Below are positions 1 to 10,140 of a DNA stretch of 64,000 nucleotides, piece by piece. This DNA is from Flectonema sp. DT1601. Its lineage: Eukaryota > Euglenozoa > Diplonemea > Diplonemida > Diplonemidae. The notes below the pieces were generated by a model. The model was given only the letters and a program-made list of their open reading frames with translations. It made no database searches and was not told the DNA's origin. Each line of letters opens with the position of its first letter. The first letter of the stretch is position 1. Position numbers and translations under genes: made by a program. The stretch is from NCBI GenBank assembly GCA_964019425.1, contig OZ025829.1, positions 372,001 to 436,000 on the forward strand, written 5' to 3'.

Positions 1-140
1 AAGCGGGGGAAACTTTAATAAATCCTTTCTAACATTCCAATTTGTAAATCGCAAAAAAAAGTGAATTATTTTCGAAGAACGACAGAGGGATAATTGTTTG
101 ATTTTATAAAGTACAAACAGTATTGGATCGTAATATATAA

Positions 141-247
141 AATGATAATTTAACAACCTGTTAAGGATACAGTGGCTGGGGGGTGTGATGTCTTAACTTA
201 GCCTTCTGAACGTAACTATGAGGTGTCAAGAGTAATCCATAAATACC
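141..247 (+). repeat. About 105-bp dispersed repeat, copy 1
   Basis: This block is nearly the same as 2319-2420. The shared core reads TTAAGGATACAGTG, then a run of G, then TGTGATGTCTTAACTTAGCC and a TAATCCAT end. The copies differ by a few substitutions and one small indel. Function unknown; no gene is attached to either copy. Confidence 0.75.
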
Positions 248-1252
248 TCTTTACTGCTATTCTCTCATCAGTGAGTCAGTCAACTATTGATTGAATGATT
301 GGAAAATTAAATTACAAAAATCTGAAATCCCGTATTAAATGCTGGAGACGAAAGAGCACAGATTCGTAGTCTTAGTTAACAAGTTAGGGAGGGTAACTCA
401 CACCCATATCCGTAACTATTTCCGAAGACTCAGTATGTATTGTTGAAACATAGTCTTGGCAGATGATAATCAAAAAAAGAAGTACAACCATACAACCATA
501 AATAGGAAATCAATTACTTATTTAGAAATCCAAACATGTGAGTCGCCTGCTCGAAGCAAGCAGTTCGAAAGACGCCCGAGAACGCCAGTTTTTCGCAAAG
601 GGAGAGAGAAATACTACTATTTAGATCATGAAAGAAGAATAACATTAATAAACACAAAAAAGGGAAATATAAGAGATGCCCATACTCTCAGAAGTAGAGA
701 TATTTTATTTATCAAAAAAAACACGAGCATTAAATCAAAATATATTAAAAAAAAAAGAAAGTTTTTAAAAAAAATCACATCATCTTGATGTTCTATTTAA
801 CACAGGTGGAATACGTAGTTTCAGAAACCTTAATCTTTTATACTACTTCTCCCTCTTAGACCTTCATCAGTAAGTTCTAAGGGACTTCATTCCAGTTTTT
901 CTGATTTCTTAGTATATTTGCTTTTGATCAGCTGAGTTGTTGTTGTTTTGAAAATTGGAGAAATGAACAATCCAGAACATAGAATTCTACCGCGAAGAGG
1001 ATAGAAAGGATAATTATTTGCTTCGTAATATGCCAACTGTGTTATGTCATATTGACAATACTTTTAACATCTGTTTACGACAAGGCATATGCTTAGCTTA
1101 AAGAAAGTTGTGGGGCGGGGGAAAATTAAAAAAAAGGTGGAAATTCTTGAAGCGGAAATCCGGTTTTACAAAATTTCGTGTGCACTACTCACCACGGATG
1201 GATTTAATGTAGTTTTTTCAAATGTTTGTTATAATTTTTTTATGTTCGTTTG

Positions 1253-1387
1253 TTATCTGTTCCTAGGTGAAGTCGGTTTCGGGGGGAAGACTGTTTGATT
1301 AGGTTCATACAAATATAAATCTCTGTATTGTATCAGAACTCAATAATAAAATTATCTGTTCCTAGGTGAAGTCGGTTTCGGGGGGGG
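1253..1387 (+). repeat. Short direct repeat, two copies 100 bp apart
   Basis: The segment at 1253-1286 (TTATCTGTTCCTAGGTGAAG and onward to a G run) recurs at 1352-1387. It looks like a small local duplication. No function is apparent. Confidence 0.7.
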
Positions 1388-1895
1388 ATAATTTGATCGC
1401 GGGGGGAGATTCTTGTGAAAATCAACAAGAAGAAGAAAAAATAACCACACCAACTAAAAAACGCCAACCTAACAACCGCTGAAGGTGCAATAATTTGTTG
1501 AAGTGGGGAAGAACGGGATTAGATGTGAACAGAAAACTGTCACCTCCCGGAAGAGTAAACAAAGGAGTTTAAATTTGATAGTTTCAGACCTGTCACAACA
1601 CCTCCTTCCCTTCACAACTTTGTGCGTATTAGTGAATAATTCACGTTACCTAAAAAAACAGAAAATAACAGGACGAAAAAGAAAGAAGAAAGAAAAAAAA
1701 CAATCACGAGCGTAAATACTAATTTAGGTTTGGGAGGAAGAGCAACGACCAAAATAATTCGATTCGCTAGTAGTCACAGACACGTTACACACTTTTTTAT
1801 ACACTCGTAAGTGTTTTCCTCAACTGAGAAATAGACATTGCAGCGCACAGTAAGAAACAATAACAAAAAAAGTAATACAATCTCTATTGCGTCAC

Positions 1896-1928
<33 letters not shown>

Positions 1929-2318
1929 TTTATACCCATTCCATAACGATGATAAAATATTGTTATCTCAACAAGATAAATCCAATTGAATAAACATGAG
2001 CTAGTCATTTGCTTTTATGGTGTTAGCAAGTATAACGTTTTTCAGTAACAACTAATAACTTCACATTCTTATATTCTAACTACATGGAACACGTTTTAGT
2101 TATATAGTAGTTCGTAAGTACAATAAAATAATTAATTAATCGATACGATCAGGTTGGGTATGCTGCTGTAGTCCGTTACAACTTACACTTTTTTTTAAAA
2201 AAAAAGGAGGGTAATTTAATACTGCATTCTTAAGCTCAGAGGTTCATAGCACTCTCTGTTGTTGTAAAGACGATATAACGATTGGTTGTTTGTTTGTTTG
2301 TTTGTATCATATTAATAT

Positions 2319-2420
2319 AAACGATAATATAACAATCTGTTAAGGATACAGTGACTGGGGGGTGTGATGTCTTAACTTAGCCTTCTGAAGTCACTATGAG
2401 GTGTCAAGAGTAATCCATAT
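2319..2420 (+). repeat. About 105-bp dispersed repeat, copy 2
   Basis: Second copy of the block at 141-247, same strand, about 2.2 kb away. It directly follows a GTTT microsatellite (2285-2305). Confidence 0.75.
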
Positions 2421-2622
2421 ATATTCTAATCATCAGTAACTCAGTCAATATTCAAGAAGGAATTACTCTCTGTAAGTAATCTCAGAGTGTTGTTACTTTT
2501 TTTGATTATTTCATAACAACTATTTTGTGGAACAATCCTGACTGTCAGAGATAACACGACTACGTTTTATCTTCAACTATATAATGAAAATAATAATATA
2601 ACAACTGTGATACCTGTTAAAT

Positions 2623-2664
<42 letters not shown>

Positions 2665-4210
2665 CATCGTTCTTCAGCTGCGTTTAACACAGAACGGGTG
2701 TAAACCTTTTCTCACTACACAAATCACTTCTATTCACAGCATGCCTACCATTGTTAACATCGCGAAAGTGTAAAGATTACAGGTGCTTCCTTTGAAAAAA
2801 AAAAAGAGAAAAAGAGAAAAGAGAAAAGAACGGTAATTTGCATTTTTTTTAGATTGCTTCAAGCATCCCAAAATAGCAGATCGTGAACAACAAAAAAAGG
2901 AGGGGATGGGGAGAAGGAAAAAAAAAGAGGGGGGGGAAACGAAATATCGCATTCAAACCTTTTGTGTCACGATTACAAACAGCTCGTATAGTCGCTGTGT
3001 TAGATTCGTCAAAGAGATCTGCTCCACAGCACAGGGGGGTGAAATACAAAAATAATACTAAAAATACCTAAAGAAAAATTAATATTTTGAATAACAAAAA
3101 AAAAGGGGGGGGGGACTTGGATAAATAGAGTGTGATTTGAAAGGCAATCGGATCTTAACAGTTGACTGAAATCGAGAGAGTGTGAGGATCTAATTTAAAC
3201 AAACGGAAAATTAATTGAAAAACCTGATATAAATTCCCCATACAGAGAAGGCTAGCTACGATACAGATTAATCATTAATCAGGCGTTGCTTAAGAAACCT
3301 CTAACACGAAACGATCAGATTATCCTTGATGAATGCTCTTAACCAAACAAAGGTTAAGGCTTGGTGATGACTAGTTTTCAGGGCAAAAAAAAAAAAAAAA
3401 ACTTAAAAATAATTGCAAGGAAAGTAATTTTCGAAACTTATAACGAATACGATGAGAATAGTGTGTTTTTTGTTGTTTTTTTTTGTTGTTTTTTTTTTTT
3501 GTTATTATCTACTTTTTTTTTCCCCAATCTCTCACCCCAATGAGATAAAATAATATCTGTCAAGATTGCTTGAAAAATTAAATACTAGTTCGGTGTACGA
3601 TACTCACACTGGTCAGAAAACCAAATCAAGGTTTTCTCGTTTAAATGCGCGAAAAAACATCATCGTTCATCAAAATCTTCAAATGTGTCGAAGATCGTTT
3701 TCCAAACCAAAAGAAGCATTTTAAAATTAAAAAAAAAAAAAAAAAAAAAAATTGCGAAAAGAAAAAAAAATCATCGCAAATCGTTAAACAACTACAAATA
3801 GCTGCCCGCAAAGCTGCCTGGTTTTGACATTACGCCATCACAATTGTATTACACGTTTTCGAGATGGGGAATAAGGAAAAAATGAAGGGGGGGTTTAATA
3901 CAATACGAAAGGATGTATCAGGGAGGTAACTTGATAGGAGGGGGAAAATCGGAAACAGATAATAAAGATCTGCACTTGCTACTCATGCATAGTAGTCACA
4001 CAGTTCAGATGCCATCTTTCATACGGATTTGTTATGCAGCTCAAGCTCCGGTTCTACTATTTCATTTTTTACTTCTGAACACAATACCCAAATTACATAA
4101 CCGAACCGAAATAAATAACAAAAACAATTAAAAGAACAGAAAAAAAACAGAAGGGGGAGAAAAAAATAACATGTGTGGGAAATAAGAAATAAGATCGTAA
4201 AGTCGATATT

Positions 4211-6715
4211 TCAAATAGCCACCTTAGTAGCGGGAGAGTCTACTGTTATCGAAGGTGGATCAAAACAACTAAACCCATCACGTTCGAGTATACTGAGATT
4301 AGATAACAATGGGCGGCAACCAAGATAGCTACTTCCTAATCGTTTACTAACATCATCATTATCAGATACTTGATTAGTAGTGGCATCATCCGATGAAGCT
4401 ATTGTTGGTAGAGTATCATGTCGTAGTAATGGACGCTTTAGTGTAAACGTTGACTTCAGCTCAAGCATAGAATCATCACACTTGATTGCAGAGACCAGAC
4501 TACTATCATCCAATGCTGTGTTTACTACACTACCACTCAATAACGGATGTTTTATTTTAAAGGTTGGAGACCTGCGAAGAGGCCTTTGGTACTCAAAAGG
4601 TGATTCGGTACTAAAATTATTGTAACTTCTTGAGAGTGAATCGTGGAAATCATCTAAATTTTCCATATTCTTAAGGTGTTCACTGTTTATGTCGTTGTCT
4701 TGATTGTGAAGTACCCTACCAGCGACCTTACGTCTTGCCAATAAGAAAACATCACAAAAATATGTTCCAGCATCCCAAATGCATTTAACCAGAACGACGA
4801 TAGCTGCAAGAAGTAAAAACCAAGCAGCTAAATCAGAAAGGGTGCTGTCTTGGGATTGGTGTGACCAAATCCGTACAGTCATAAATAAGATGGCTAAGAA
4901 CACCATTGTTGAAACTAACGATGCCAGTAAGTTATCCATCGGAGCAGAGAACGGTCTTGCGAAAAGAACTACCATCATAAAAACTAAAAACAACAAACAC
5001 AGCAATGCGTTTCGAAAATTACAAAGTAATTCATTATTGCCTGGCTGCCATGCAGAAAATAAACTGAGTACCAACATTACACTTGGTTCGAAGATAGCAA
5101 ACCACGTCTTTCCTTCCTTATAAACTTCGAAGACAATTCCATAGCGCTCGGCAAAACGAAATTCAGCTTCCCGTGATACCCAAACGGTTGATCCAAATAC
5201 AAATCTATAAAGGGAAGCTTTTTTACCCGTTAATTGCTTAACCGACTCGTCGCTATCTAGGTCAGATGTCAGTACCAATCGCGGGTCAGGTACTTGAATG
5301 CTTGTCCCGGAAACTTTCCTAAGTACCTTCAGATATAATACTAGTGGGGAAGTCAAGCACAGAACCAGTATTACCCCACCCACTGTTGCGGTTAATATCG
5401 ATCCTTTTGGGTAAAACAACGCTCTCGCGGCCACTAAACTAGTTCCCTGCAACAGAAACAGGTATGGTATGTAAAGAACCCCAGGTGTACGTAGATGCCC
5501 GAAGGCATATCTCCAAGGAGTTTTTAGGCTGAAGTGAGCAACGGCCGCTACCAAAACGAGCAAGAATGCCATGCCAACCATCAGAAGTGGATTCATAATC
5601 AACGCACCTGTGATGTATCCGCGAGCGCTGCCTCCAAACGTGAGCGACACACCAGTGGGGTGGAAAGTAAAATCCAGCTTTTCACCTTCTTCGAGATCTA
5701 CATCATCTACCAAACAACTAAAAGATGAAAGCACATTTAATCTTGATGCTGTTGATGCGCCGGAGCCCGACATAGTGAAGAAGGAAACTGCTGATGCTAT
5801 GTTGTTGGTTTTTTGAACTTGCTCTCTCTTTTCTTCTTCGATAGCAAATTCTTTCGGTAATTTAGGTGCAAGCGAAGGGAGTGCTGTTGCCATTGGTAAA
5901 CCAACAGCTGCAGGTACAGCAGTTATAATCGGCTGTGCTGTGGGTTGTGAAGTGGGCTGTGCCGTCGGGATTGTTGCTAGGGTCGGGACTGCTGTCGGAA
6001 TTGTCGTTGGTGCCGATGTTGGGGGAAGAGTTTCTGGAATAGGTGTTACCGGAGTTGGCGGAACTGCAGTTGGCGGAACTGCAGTCGGAACTGCAGTTGG
6101 CGGGATAGGTGTCAGCGGAGCAGGTGTTGGTGGGATCGGTGTAGGAACGAGTGTCGGTGGTGCCGGAGTTGGTGGAGCCGGTGTGGGAACGAGTGTTGGC
6201 GGTGCTTGAGTCGGTGGAGCCGGTGTTGCAACCGGAAGCACCAACGATTGCGCTTGGGATCCATCGCTCGTAAACTCAATCAACTCCCTGTCAGCAGCAT
6301 CAAAGAGCTTTATCTTTGCGCCGATAATTCGACCATCACAACAATCATTTTTATCTCGATTGTAAATTACAATTTTCGAAGCATCCACATCGACACCCAA
6401 GTCAATTTTAACCCAATGAGGTGCAGAACCTGTAGAGTGGTAGTAGAGTTGTGGATCCCCACGAACGGCTAAAGTACCGTCAATTACAAGAGCACAAACC
6501 CCTTTACCCCTACCCGGCCATGTATGAAAAGTGCGAGAAGTACAACTTCCAACTGGTGCTACATTAGTACCTGCCACATCGAACACAGCAACCTGGGAGA
6601 AGTGAAGCGTCTTTGTGGAAAGCGAAATCCTCAAACTTCGCAGCACCAGCGCATTTGAAAGTCCCACCGATATTTCAAACAGTAGCAGTACCGGTAACAA
6701 CACCGACACCCCCAT
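4211..6715 (-). CDS. Surface membrane protein: F5/8C-like domain, Pro-Thr linker, seven helices
   Basis: An 834-residue uninterrupted frame with an ATG start and a hydrophobic N-terminus (residues 1-22) that looks like a signal peptide. Residues about 40-165 resemble a discoidin/F5-8 type C sugar-binding fold, with WVKIDLG, IVIYNRDKNDCCDGR and GAKIKLFD. Residues about 166-260 are a Pro-Thr-Ala-rich linker of PTPAPPT/PTAVP repeats, probably extended and O-glycosylated. About seven hydrophobic segments follow between residues 370 and 680. The Ser-rich tail of about 150 residues is presumably cytoplasmic. Inference: a plasma-membrane protein that displays a ligand-binding head, possibly receptor- or channel-like; the membrane part somewhat resembles bodonid surface proteins. 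No intron is needed. Confident as a gene, unsure of function. Confidence 0.8.
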   Translation of the reverse strand: MGVSVLLPVLLLFEISVGLSNALVLRSLRISLSTKTLHFSQVAVFDVAGTNVAPVGSCTSRTFHTWPGRGKGVCALVIDGTLAVRGDPQLYYHSTGSAPHWVKIDLGVDVDASKIVIYNRDKNDCCDGRIIGAKIKLFDAADRELIEFTSDGSQAQSLVLPVATPAPPTQAPPTLVPTPAPPTPAPPTLVPTPIPPTPAPLTPIPPTAVPTAVPPTAVPPTPVTPIPETLPPTSAPTTIPTAVPTLATIPTAQPTSQPTAQPIITAVPAAVGLPMATALPSLAPKLPKEFAIEEEKREQVQKTNNIASAVSFFTMSGSGASTASRLNVLSSFSCLVDDVDLEEGEKLDFTFHPTGVSLTFGGSARGYITGALIMNPLLMVGMAFLLVLVAAVAHFSLKTPWRYAFGHLRTPGVLYIPYLFLLQGTSLVAARALFYPKGSILTATVGGVILVLCLTSPLVLYLKVLRKVSGTSIQVPDPRLVLTSDLDSDESVKQLTGKKASLYRFVFGSTVWVSREAEFRFAERYGIVFEVYKEGKTWFAIFEPSVMLVLSLFSAWQPGNNELLCNFRNALLCLLFLVFMMVVLFARPFSAPMDNLLASLVSTMVFLAILFMTVRIWSHQSQDSTLSDLAAWFLLLAAIVVLVKCIWDAGTYFCDVFLLARRKVAGRVLHNQDNDINSEHLKNMENLDDFHDSLSRSYNNFSTESPFEYQRPLRRSPTFKIKHPLLSGSVVNTALDDSSLVSAIKCDDSMLELKSTFTLKRPLLRHDTLPTIASSDDATTNQVSDNDDVSKRLGSSYLGCRPLLSNLSILERDGFSCFDPPSITVDSPATKVAI

Positions 6716-7080
6716 GTTGTGAAATACTGTTTAACAAATTACTAAAATGAGTCTTACGCGAGACATATCTGACCTGTGCCTAAACTTCATCGTATTTTGT
6801 CTCATTACTGGTACATTTCATGTTACTAAAAAAACTGCTACCATAGTGCGAAACAGTACAAACTAAAAGCATTTAGGAATAGTATTGGTTGATACTTTCT
6901 TAGAATAAAAGGAAGATACGCTCTTTTCTTCTCGTGATAGTCTTGACATTCTAAGTACTGTGAAAAGAAACATTCCTAAAAAGTAACATGATGAAAATAA
7001 GCAGCACTCTTTTGGGTCAATATCTACATACACACAGTCCGCAAGTTGCCCACATATTTCTCCTTGTTTAGGTAAATAGT
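6716..7080. other. Intergenic stretch upstream of the membrane protein gene
   Basis: No frame or repeat is seen here. It is the 5' flank of the minus-strand gene ending at 6715, so its promoter or leader may lie here, but I recognise no specific motif. Confidence 0.4.
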
Positions 7081-7111
7081 GTAATCAATAGTTGAGGCGA
7101 TCGGCAGGGTG

Positions 7112-7275
7112 GAGGTGTTCACGATTTTTCACTTTGCTACACGAAAATTCACGATTTTTCACGATTTTTCACTTAATGTTTTGCTGCTTTCTGGTAGTGA
7201 AATCCCGTGAAAATGTGTGAAAATGTGTGAAAATGTGTGAAAATGTGTGAAAATGTGTGAATTCTAGTGAAAAAA
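7112..7275. repeat. Facing short tandem repeats (CACGATTTTT and GTGAAAATGT)
   Basis: The left part repeats TTCACGATTTTTCAC. The right part (about 7207-7258) repeats the 10-mer GTGAAAATGT five times. TTTTCAC on the left is the complement of GTGAAAA on the right, so the two blocks can pair in many registers. No gene crosses it. Confidence 0.8.
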
Positions 7276-7324
7276 GTGAGTGATATCCAGATGGTACCGT
7301 TGGTGCTGGTGTGCTGTGCGATGT

Positions 7325-7460
7325 CAAACCTGTTCAGTTTGCCATACATGTCTCTTTGACAACTAAATGGGCATCGCTTGTGCCCAGTGACCCATCACCC
7401 TTCCTGACCATCGCTTGTGGTGAGGTTCCGGACTTTGGACCGGCGCATCGCGTGTGCGGT
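7325..7460. other. Cluster of short hairpins with 7-nt loops
   Basis: CAAAC/GTTTG (7325-7341) with loop CTGTTCA is followed by three hairpins sharing nearly one loop: TGGGCA/TGCCCA at 7368-7386 and ACCA/TGGT at 7407-7421, both with loop TCGCTTG, and CGCA/TGCG at 7444-7458 with loop TCGCGTG. Stem bases differ between the three but stay paired. This is either a structural RNA segment or a repeated protein-binding cruciform. Nothing in it codes. Confidence 0.6.
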
Positions 7461-7495
7461 GGGTTTAATCACTGAGGGGCTCATTCTCGTTCAGA

Positions 7496-7523
7496 CTGTT
7501 CTGTTCTGTTCTGTTCTGTTCTG
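7496..7523. repeat. CTGTT pentanucleotide microsatellite
   Basis: About five and a half copies of CTGTT. On the minus strand it encodes the low-complexity tail of the reading frame that ends at 7481, which makes that tail doubtful as protein. Confidence 0.85.
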
Positions 7524-7936
7524 TGGTGTCTTTCCACTACCCGCGGAGTGCGATGCTTCCGGGAGAATGAGATGAGACGTCTGAGCACACCATTCACAAT
7601 ACTATATTGTGCACACATGAACTCCATGATGTTGCCCATTTCCTCGTTACTGAGAGACATCAGGTAAGCGTATGCCCGCCTGCGACGATGAGAGTACTTG
7701 ATGAGGCGCTTGTTAACTAAGTTCGGTATCGAGCAATGCAAAAATCTTTTCCCAATAATCGAGGTGACAGTGGCCTGATCTTCTGGCCTGGCTGTCCTGA
7801 ACTTTCTGCCGGTTAATCTTTTTGAAATGTTCTGTTGTGTTACCCTCAACAAGAAAACACAATGAAGCAGTTGAACGTGTGTCCTCTAACCAGGACAACG
7901 CCCCTGCCAAGGCACCTGTAAAATCAACCCCCCTCT

Positions 7937-7962
7937 CAATGAGACACATCTGTGTCTCATTG
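7937..7962. other. Perfect 12-bp hairpin
   Basis: CAATGAGACACA is followed after two bases (TC) by its exact complement. It lies inside the minus-strand frame 8018-7713, so it would also fold in that transcript. Confidence 0.8.
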
Positions 7963-8034
7963 TCCGGTTTGCGTGTCACCTCTACTTCAGTGATACTGAC
8001 GTCATTCCTCTTCTTCATGCTGGTTTATGTTTAG

Positions 8035-9130
8035 TAGTGATAATAAAATAGCTGCTTGTTCAGATTCATCATTACTATGTAAAAAAGAGAAACACATACT
8101 ACCGAGATACAATGACCGACACCTTGTCAAGCAACTCGGCTGCGTCTGTCGTGAACTCCAGTGCCGTCCGTAGCATGCAAATGCTAAGGTTCAGAAGCGC
8201 CCATTCGTAACCTTCTCTTTAAATGGACACGCCCTAAAAGAGATGCGGTGCTTCTTGCGAAGCCAGTAAGCAAACGACCGATTCCCACGTATGAAGAAGC
8301 ACAGCGTTACTATTGAACGGAGGAAGTCACTGAGGCCAAAGTAACTTCGCAATCCAGGAGGCAATGCAATGAACTCGGTGTGTAGGCTCCGGGATGAGGC
8401 AGATATTGCCATCTTGGTCAAATAATTTAAACCCCCTGTATTCTGATCCACCCCGATCACTGAGCGCAGAGGTAATCGTGCAGGTTGACAGAGGTGGTGG
8501 TGCCGGATCAGTGATTAAGATTCCGAGCTGCTGGAAGTGGTGCAGCGCACGTCGTAGTGTGTCACAGAATGATTGAGCTTGGTGGCTCTGTGTCAGTCTG
8601 CATGCAAGACTATAGCATGCAGTCGTAGCTGTAGCAGCAGTGATGTGTAGCGCTGACGAGTTTTCTGTCACAGATGTTGCGTCACTTACCAGGCAGAAGG
8701 TACTCTCCCGGTTGCGAATGAGAAACACACAATCCTGCACATACAACCACCGGATCATCTCTCTTCGTGCAGCCCAATAACTGACGGAGTCAAGACCATG
8801 AAGCTGGCGGGTAAACTGCGGAATGCGGCGCATGGCGATGTGCTGCAAGAGGATCGGGACAACTGTACTTGGTGGCTGTGGGCGGTGATGCAGGGTCCCA
8901 GCAACAGTGTATTGCAATACACCGTCAACCTCACCAATCTTCTCATCGCACCAGATCAGCATGCCATCCGTGCCAGCAACACGAGCCCTAACCTCCAAGT
9001 CATCTTCAACTTCCAGTCCCATACCACCCAATACATCTAACAGCTTTGATCTGCTAGTCACATACAGCAAGATCTCTGCTGGCAAGGAATCGCGAAGTTG
9101 CACTGTTACTCTTACGAGAGCCAGGTGAAT
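8035..9130 (-). pseudogene. Unrecognised protein gene, frame-disturbed or with tiny introns
   Basis: The largest frame ends at 8327 and is open from about 9136. Its first in-frame ATG is at 9022 (GMGLEVEDD), so a longer N-terminus would need another start or an upstream exon. Protein-like sequence continues in a second frame (FIRGNRSFAYWLRKKHRISF, about 8345-8215), then back in the first frame (EWALLNLSICMLRTALEF, about 8206-8100). A 28-nt GT...AG segment at about 8073-8100 with a T-rich 3' part would, if removed, extend this to NDESEQAAILLSLLNINQ and a stop. Either this is a decaying gene or one with very short introns. No family is recognised. Confidence 0.4.
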
Positions 9131-9265
9131 GAATTACCACAATAAACTGTAGAACGATAGGATTAACAAGCACCACCACTTCAACGATCACCACACATGC
9201 CTATCAACCCACCTAGTTCAGCAACCACATGAAACTGTAACAAGAGCTGGATTAAAGAGAAGTAG

Positions 9266-9945
9266 TATTAGTTCTGGTCAGAAACCCCTGGGCAGCAAGA
9301 AGGAAAGCAGTTTAGTACTTCTGGGTGTTTGGCATCACCCCCCATAGTGAGCAAGTACAACAGGTAGCATTGGTAGTCTGTTGATCCTGAGTGATCCCAG
9401 CTACAGTTTTGTTTTTCTTTCTTTTTTTTTAGAAGAAGATCAGGACATCCAAGCACTGCTGGATAGTTGCTGAATGCAGGGCCTGCCTGTGGCATTATAA
9501 TAACAGGCTAAGTCATTTGTAGTTCATAGTTTACCTTTGATTTTATAACTTCACATAGGTACTATGAACGATGAGAGATCCAGTGGGATCACTCAGGGTC
9601 TAGTAGAGACCACCAATGTTGTGCGTTGATAGGCAAGGTGACCAACCTTGACATTCTTTCTTTTCTCTCCTGTTGTGGCAAACACAAAATACACGCACAG
9701 CTTACAGTGTGTTCTTTGTGTATGTTTTCTTCAGGTGTGAGTAGTTTTTTTGTTCTTGCTCTTCAGGGAGGGCCTTAGCCAAAAGCTAACAGTCCAAATC
9801 TCACCTGGTAAACTCAACCTTAGTGCATTGGGCATAAGCTGTGCTGCAGTTTAGATGTCTTAGGTGTTAATAGGGGGTTCCTCTTAGCATTTTTTCTTTG
9901 TTACCACCTTATGATTTTCTTGAAGAAAAAAAATAGAAGTCATAA
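9266..9945 (+). repeat. R5 repeat, copy a, with 3' extension
   Basis: R5 is a roughly 500-bp dispersed repeat running from TATTAGTTCTGGTCAG to CCAAATCTCACCTGGTAAAC. It carries several short hairpins: CATAG/CTATG with loop GTA, GATCC/GGATC with loop AGTG, AAGGT/ACCTT around GACCA, and TTAGC/GCTAA around CAAAA near its 3' end. A second module (TTAGTGCATTGGGCATAAGC onward, 9819-9945) leads into repeat R7. No long coding frame; the roughly 75-codon minus-strand frames are the repeat itself. Confidence 0.85.
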
Positions 9946-10140
9946 TGGTGCTTCCCTCTGGAAGGGTTGTAAGCCATGGTGTCCAACTAAATTAAAGGAC
10001 AAGTCTGGGATAATCCCTGCCAGAGGGGCGAGTATTCTACCATGGTTGAAATACTCTGGCAACTGATCTTCAATTTTATGTTGTTTGTTAGCTGCTGGTG
10101 TATCTTGATCATGTGTTGATACTTGCATTTTTTTTTATTT
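9940..10140 (+). repeat. R7 repeat, copy 1
   Basis: The block GGTGCTTCCCTCTGGAAGGG to GTTGATACTTGCATTT also occurs at 53581-53775 and, reversed, at about 56000-56195. It begins with a CTTCC/GGAAG hairpin with loop CTCT. It sits 5' of R5 in these places, so R7 and R5 are modules of one composite repeat. Confidence 0.85.

Larger units (their letters stand above)
1..4200. other. A/T-rich stretch with no supported gene
   Basis: I see no convincing coding region here. All open frames are under about 110 codons, rich in Lys/Asn/Phe from homopolymer tracts, and none shows a recognisable domain. The stretch carries poly-A runs near 1898-1924 and 2625-2660, T-rich tracts near 3470-3530, a GTTT microsatellite at 2285-2305 and two small direct repeats listed separately. 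Confidence 0.6.
7481..8018 (-). pseudogene. Unrecognised reading frames, possibly one frame-disturbed gene
   Basis: Two overlapping minus-strand frames look coding by composition. The first begins at an ATG at 8018 (MKKRNDVSITEVEVTRKPDN) and runs 101 codons to 7713. The second covers 7852-7481 with a basic stretch (KRLIKYSHRRRRAYAYLMSL) and ends in the CTGTT microsatellite. They may be one gene with a frame change near 7800-7850, or two pieces. I recognise no domain. The region has more G+C than the flanking repeats, in keeping with former or present coding use. Confidence 0.35.

Noticed and set aside
141-247. Possible C/D-box snoRNA (GTGATGT and CTGA)
   Set aside because: The boxes are only about 15 nt apart and no terminal stem is present.
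456-788. 110-codon frame rich in Lys, Arg and Asn
   Set aside because: It starts at a TTG, is low in complexity and shows no domain. Composition of the A-rich strand explains it.
5940-6209. Plus-strand Gly/Val-rich 89-codon frame
   Set aside because: It is the antisense of the Pro-Thr linker of the membrane protein gene.
7496-7523. Telomere-like repeat
   Set aside because: CTGTT in five copies is a microsatellite, not a known telomere unit, and it is internal.
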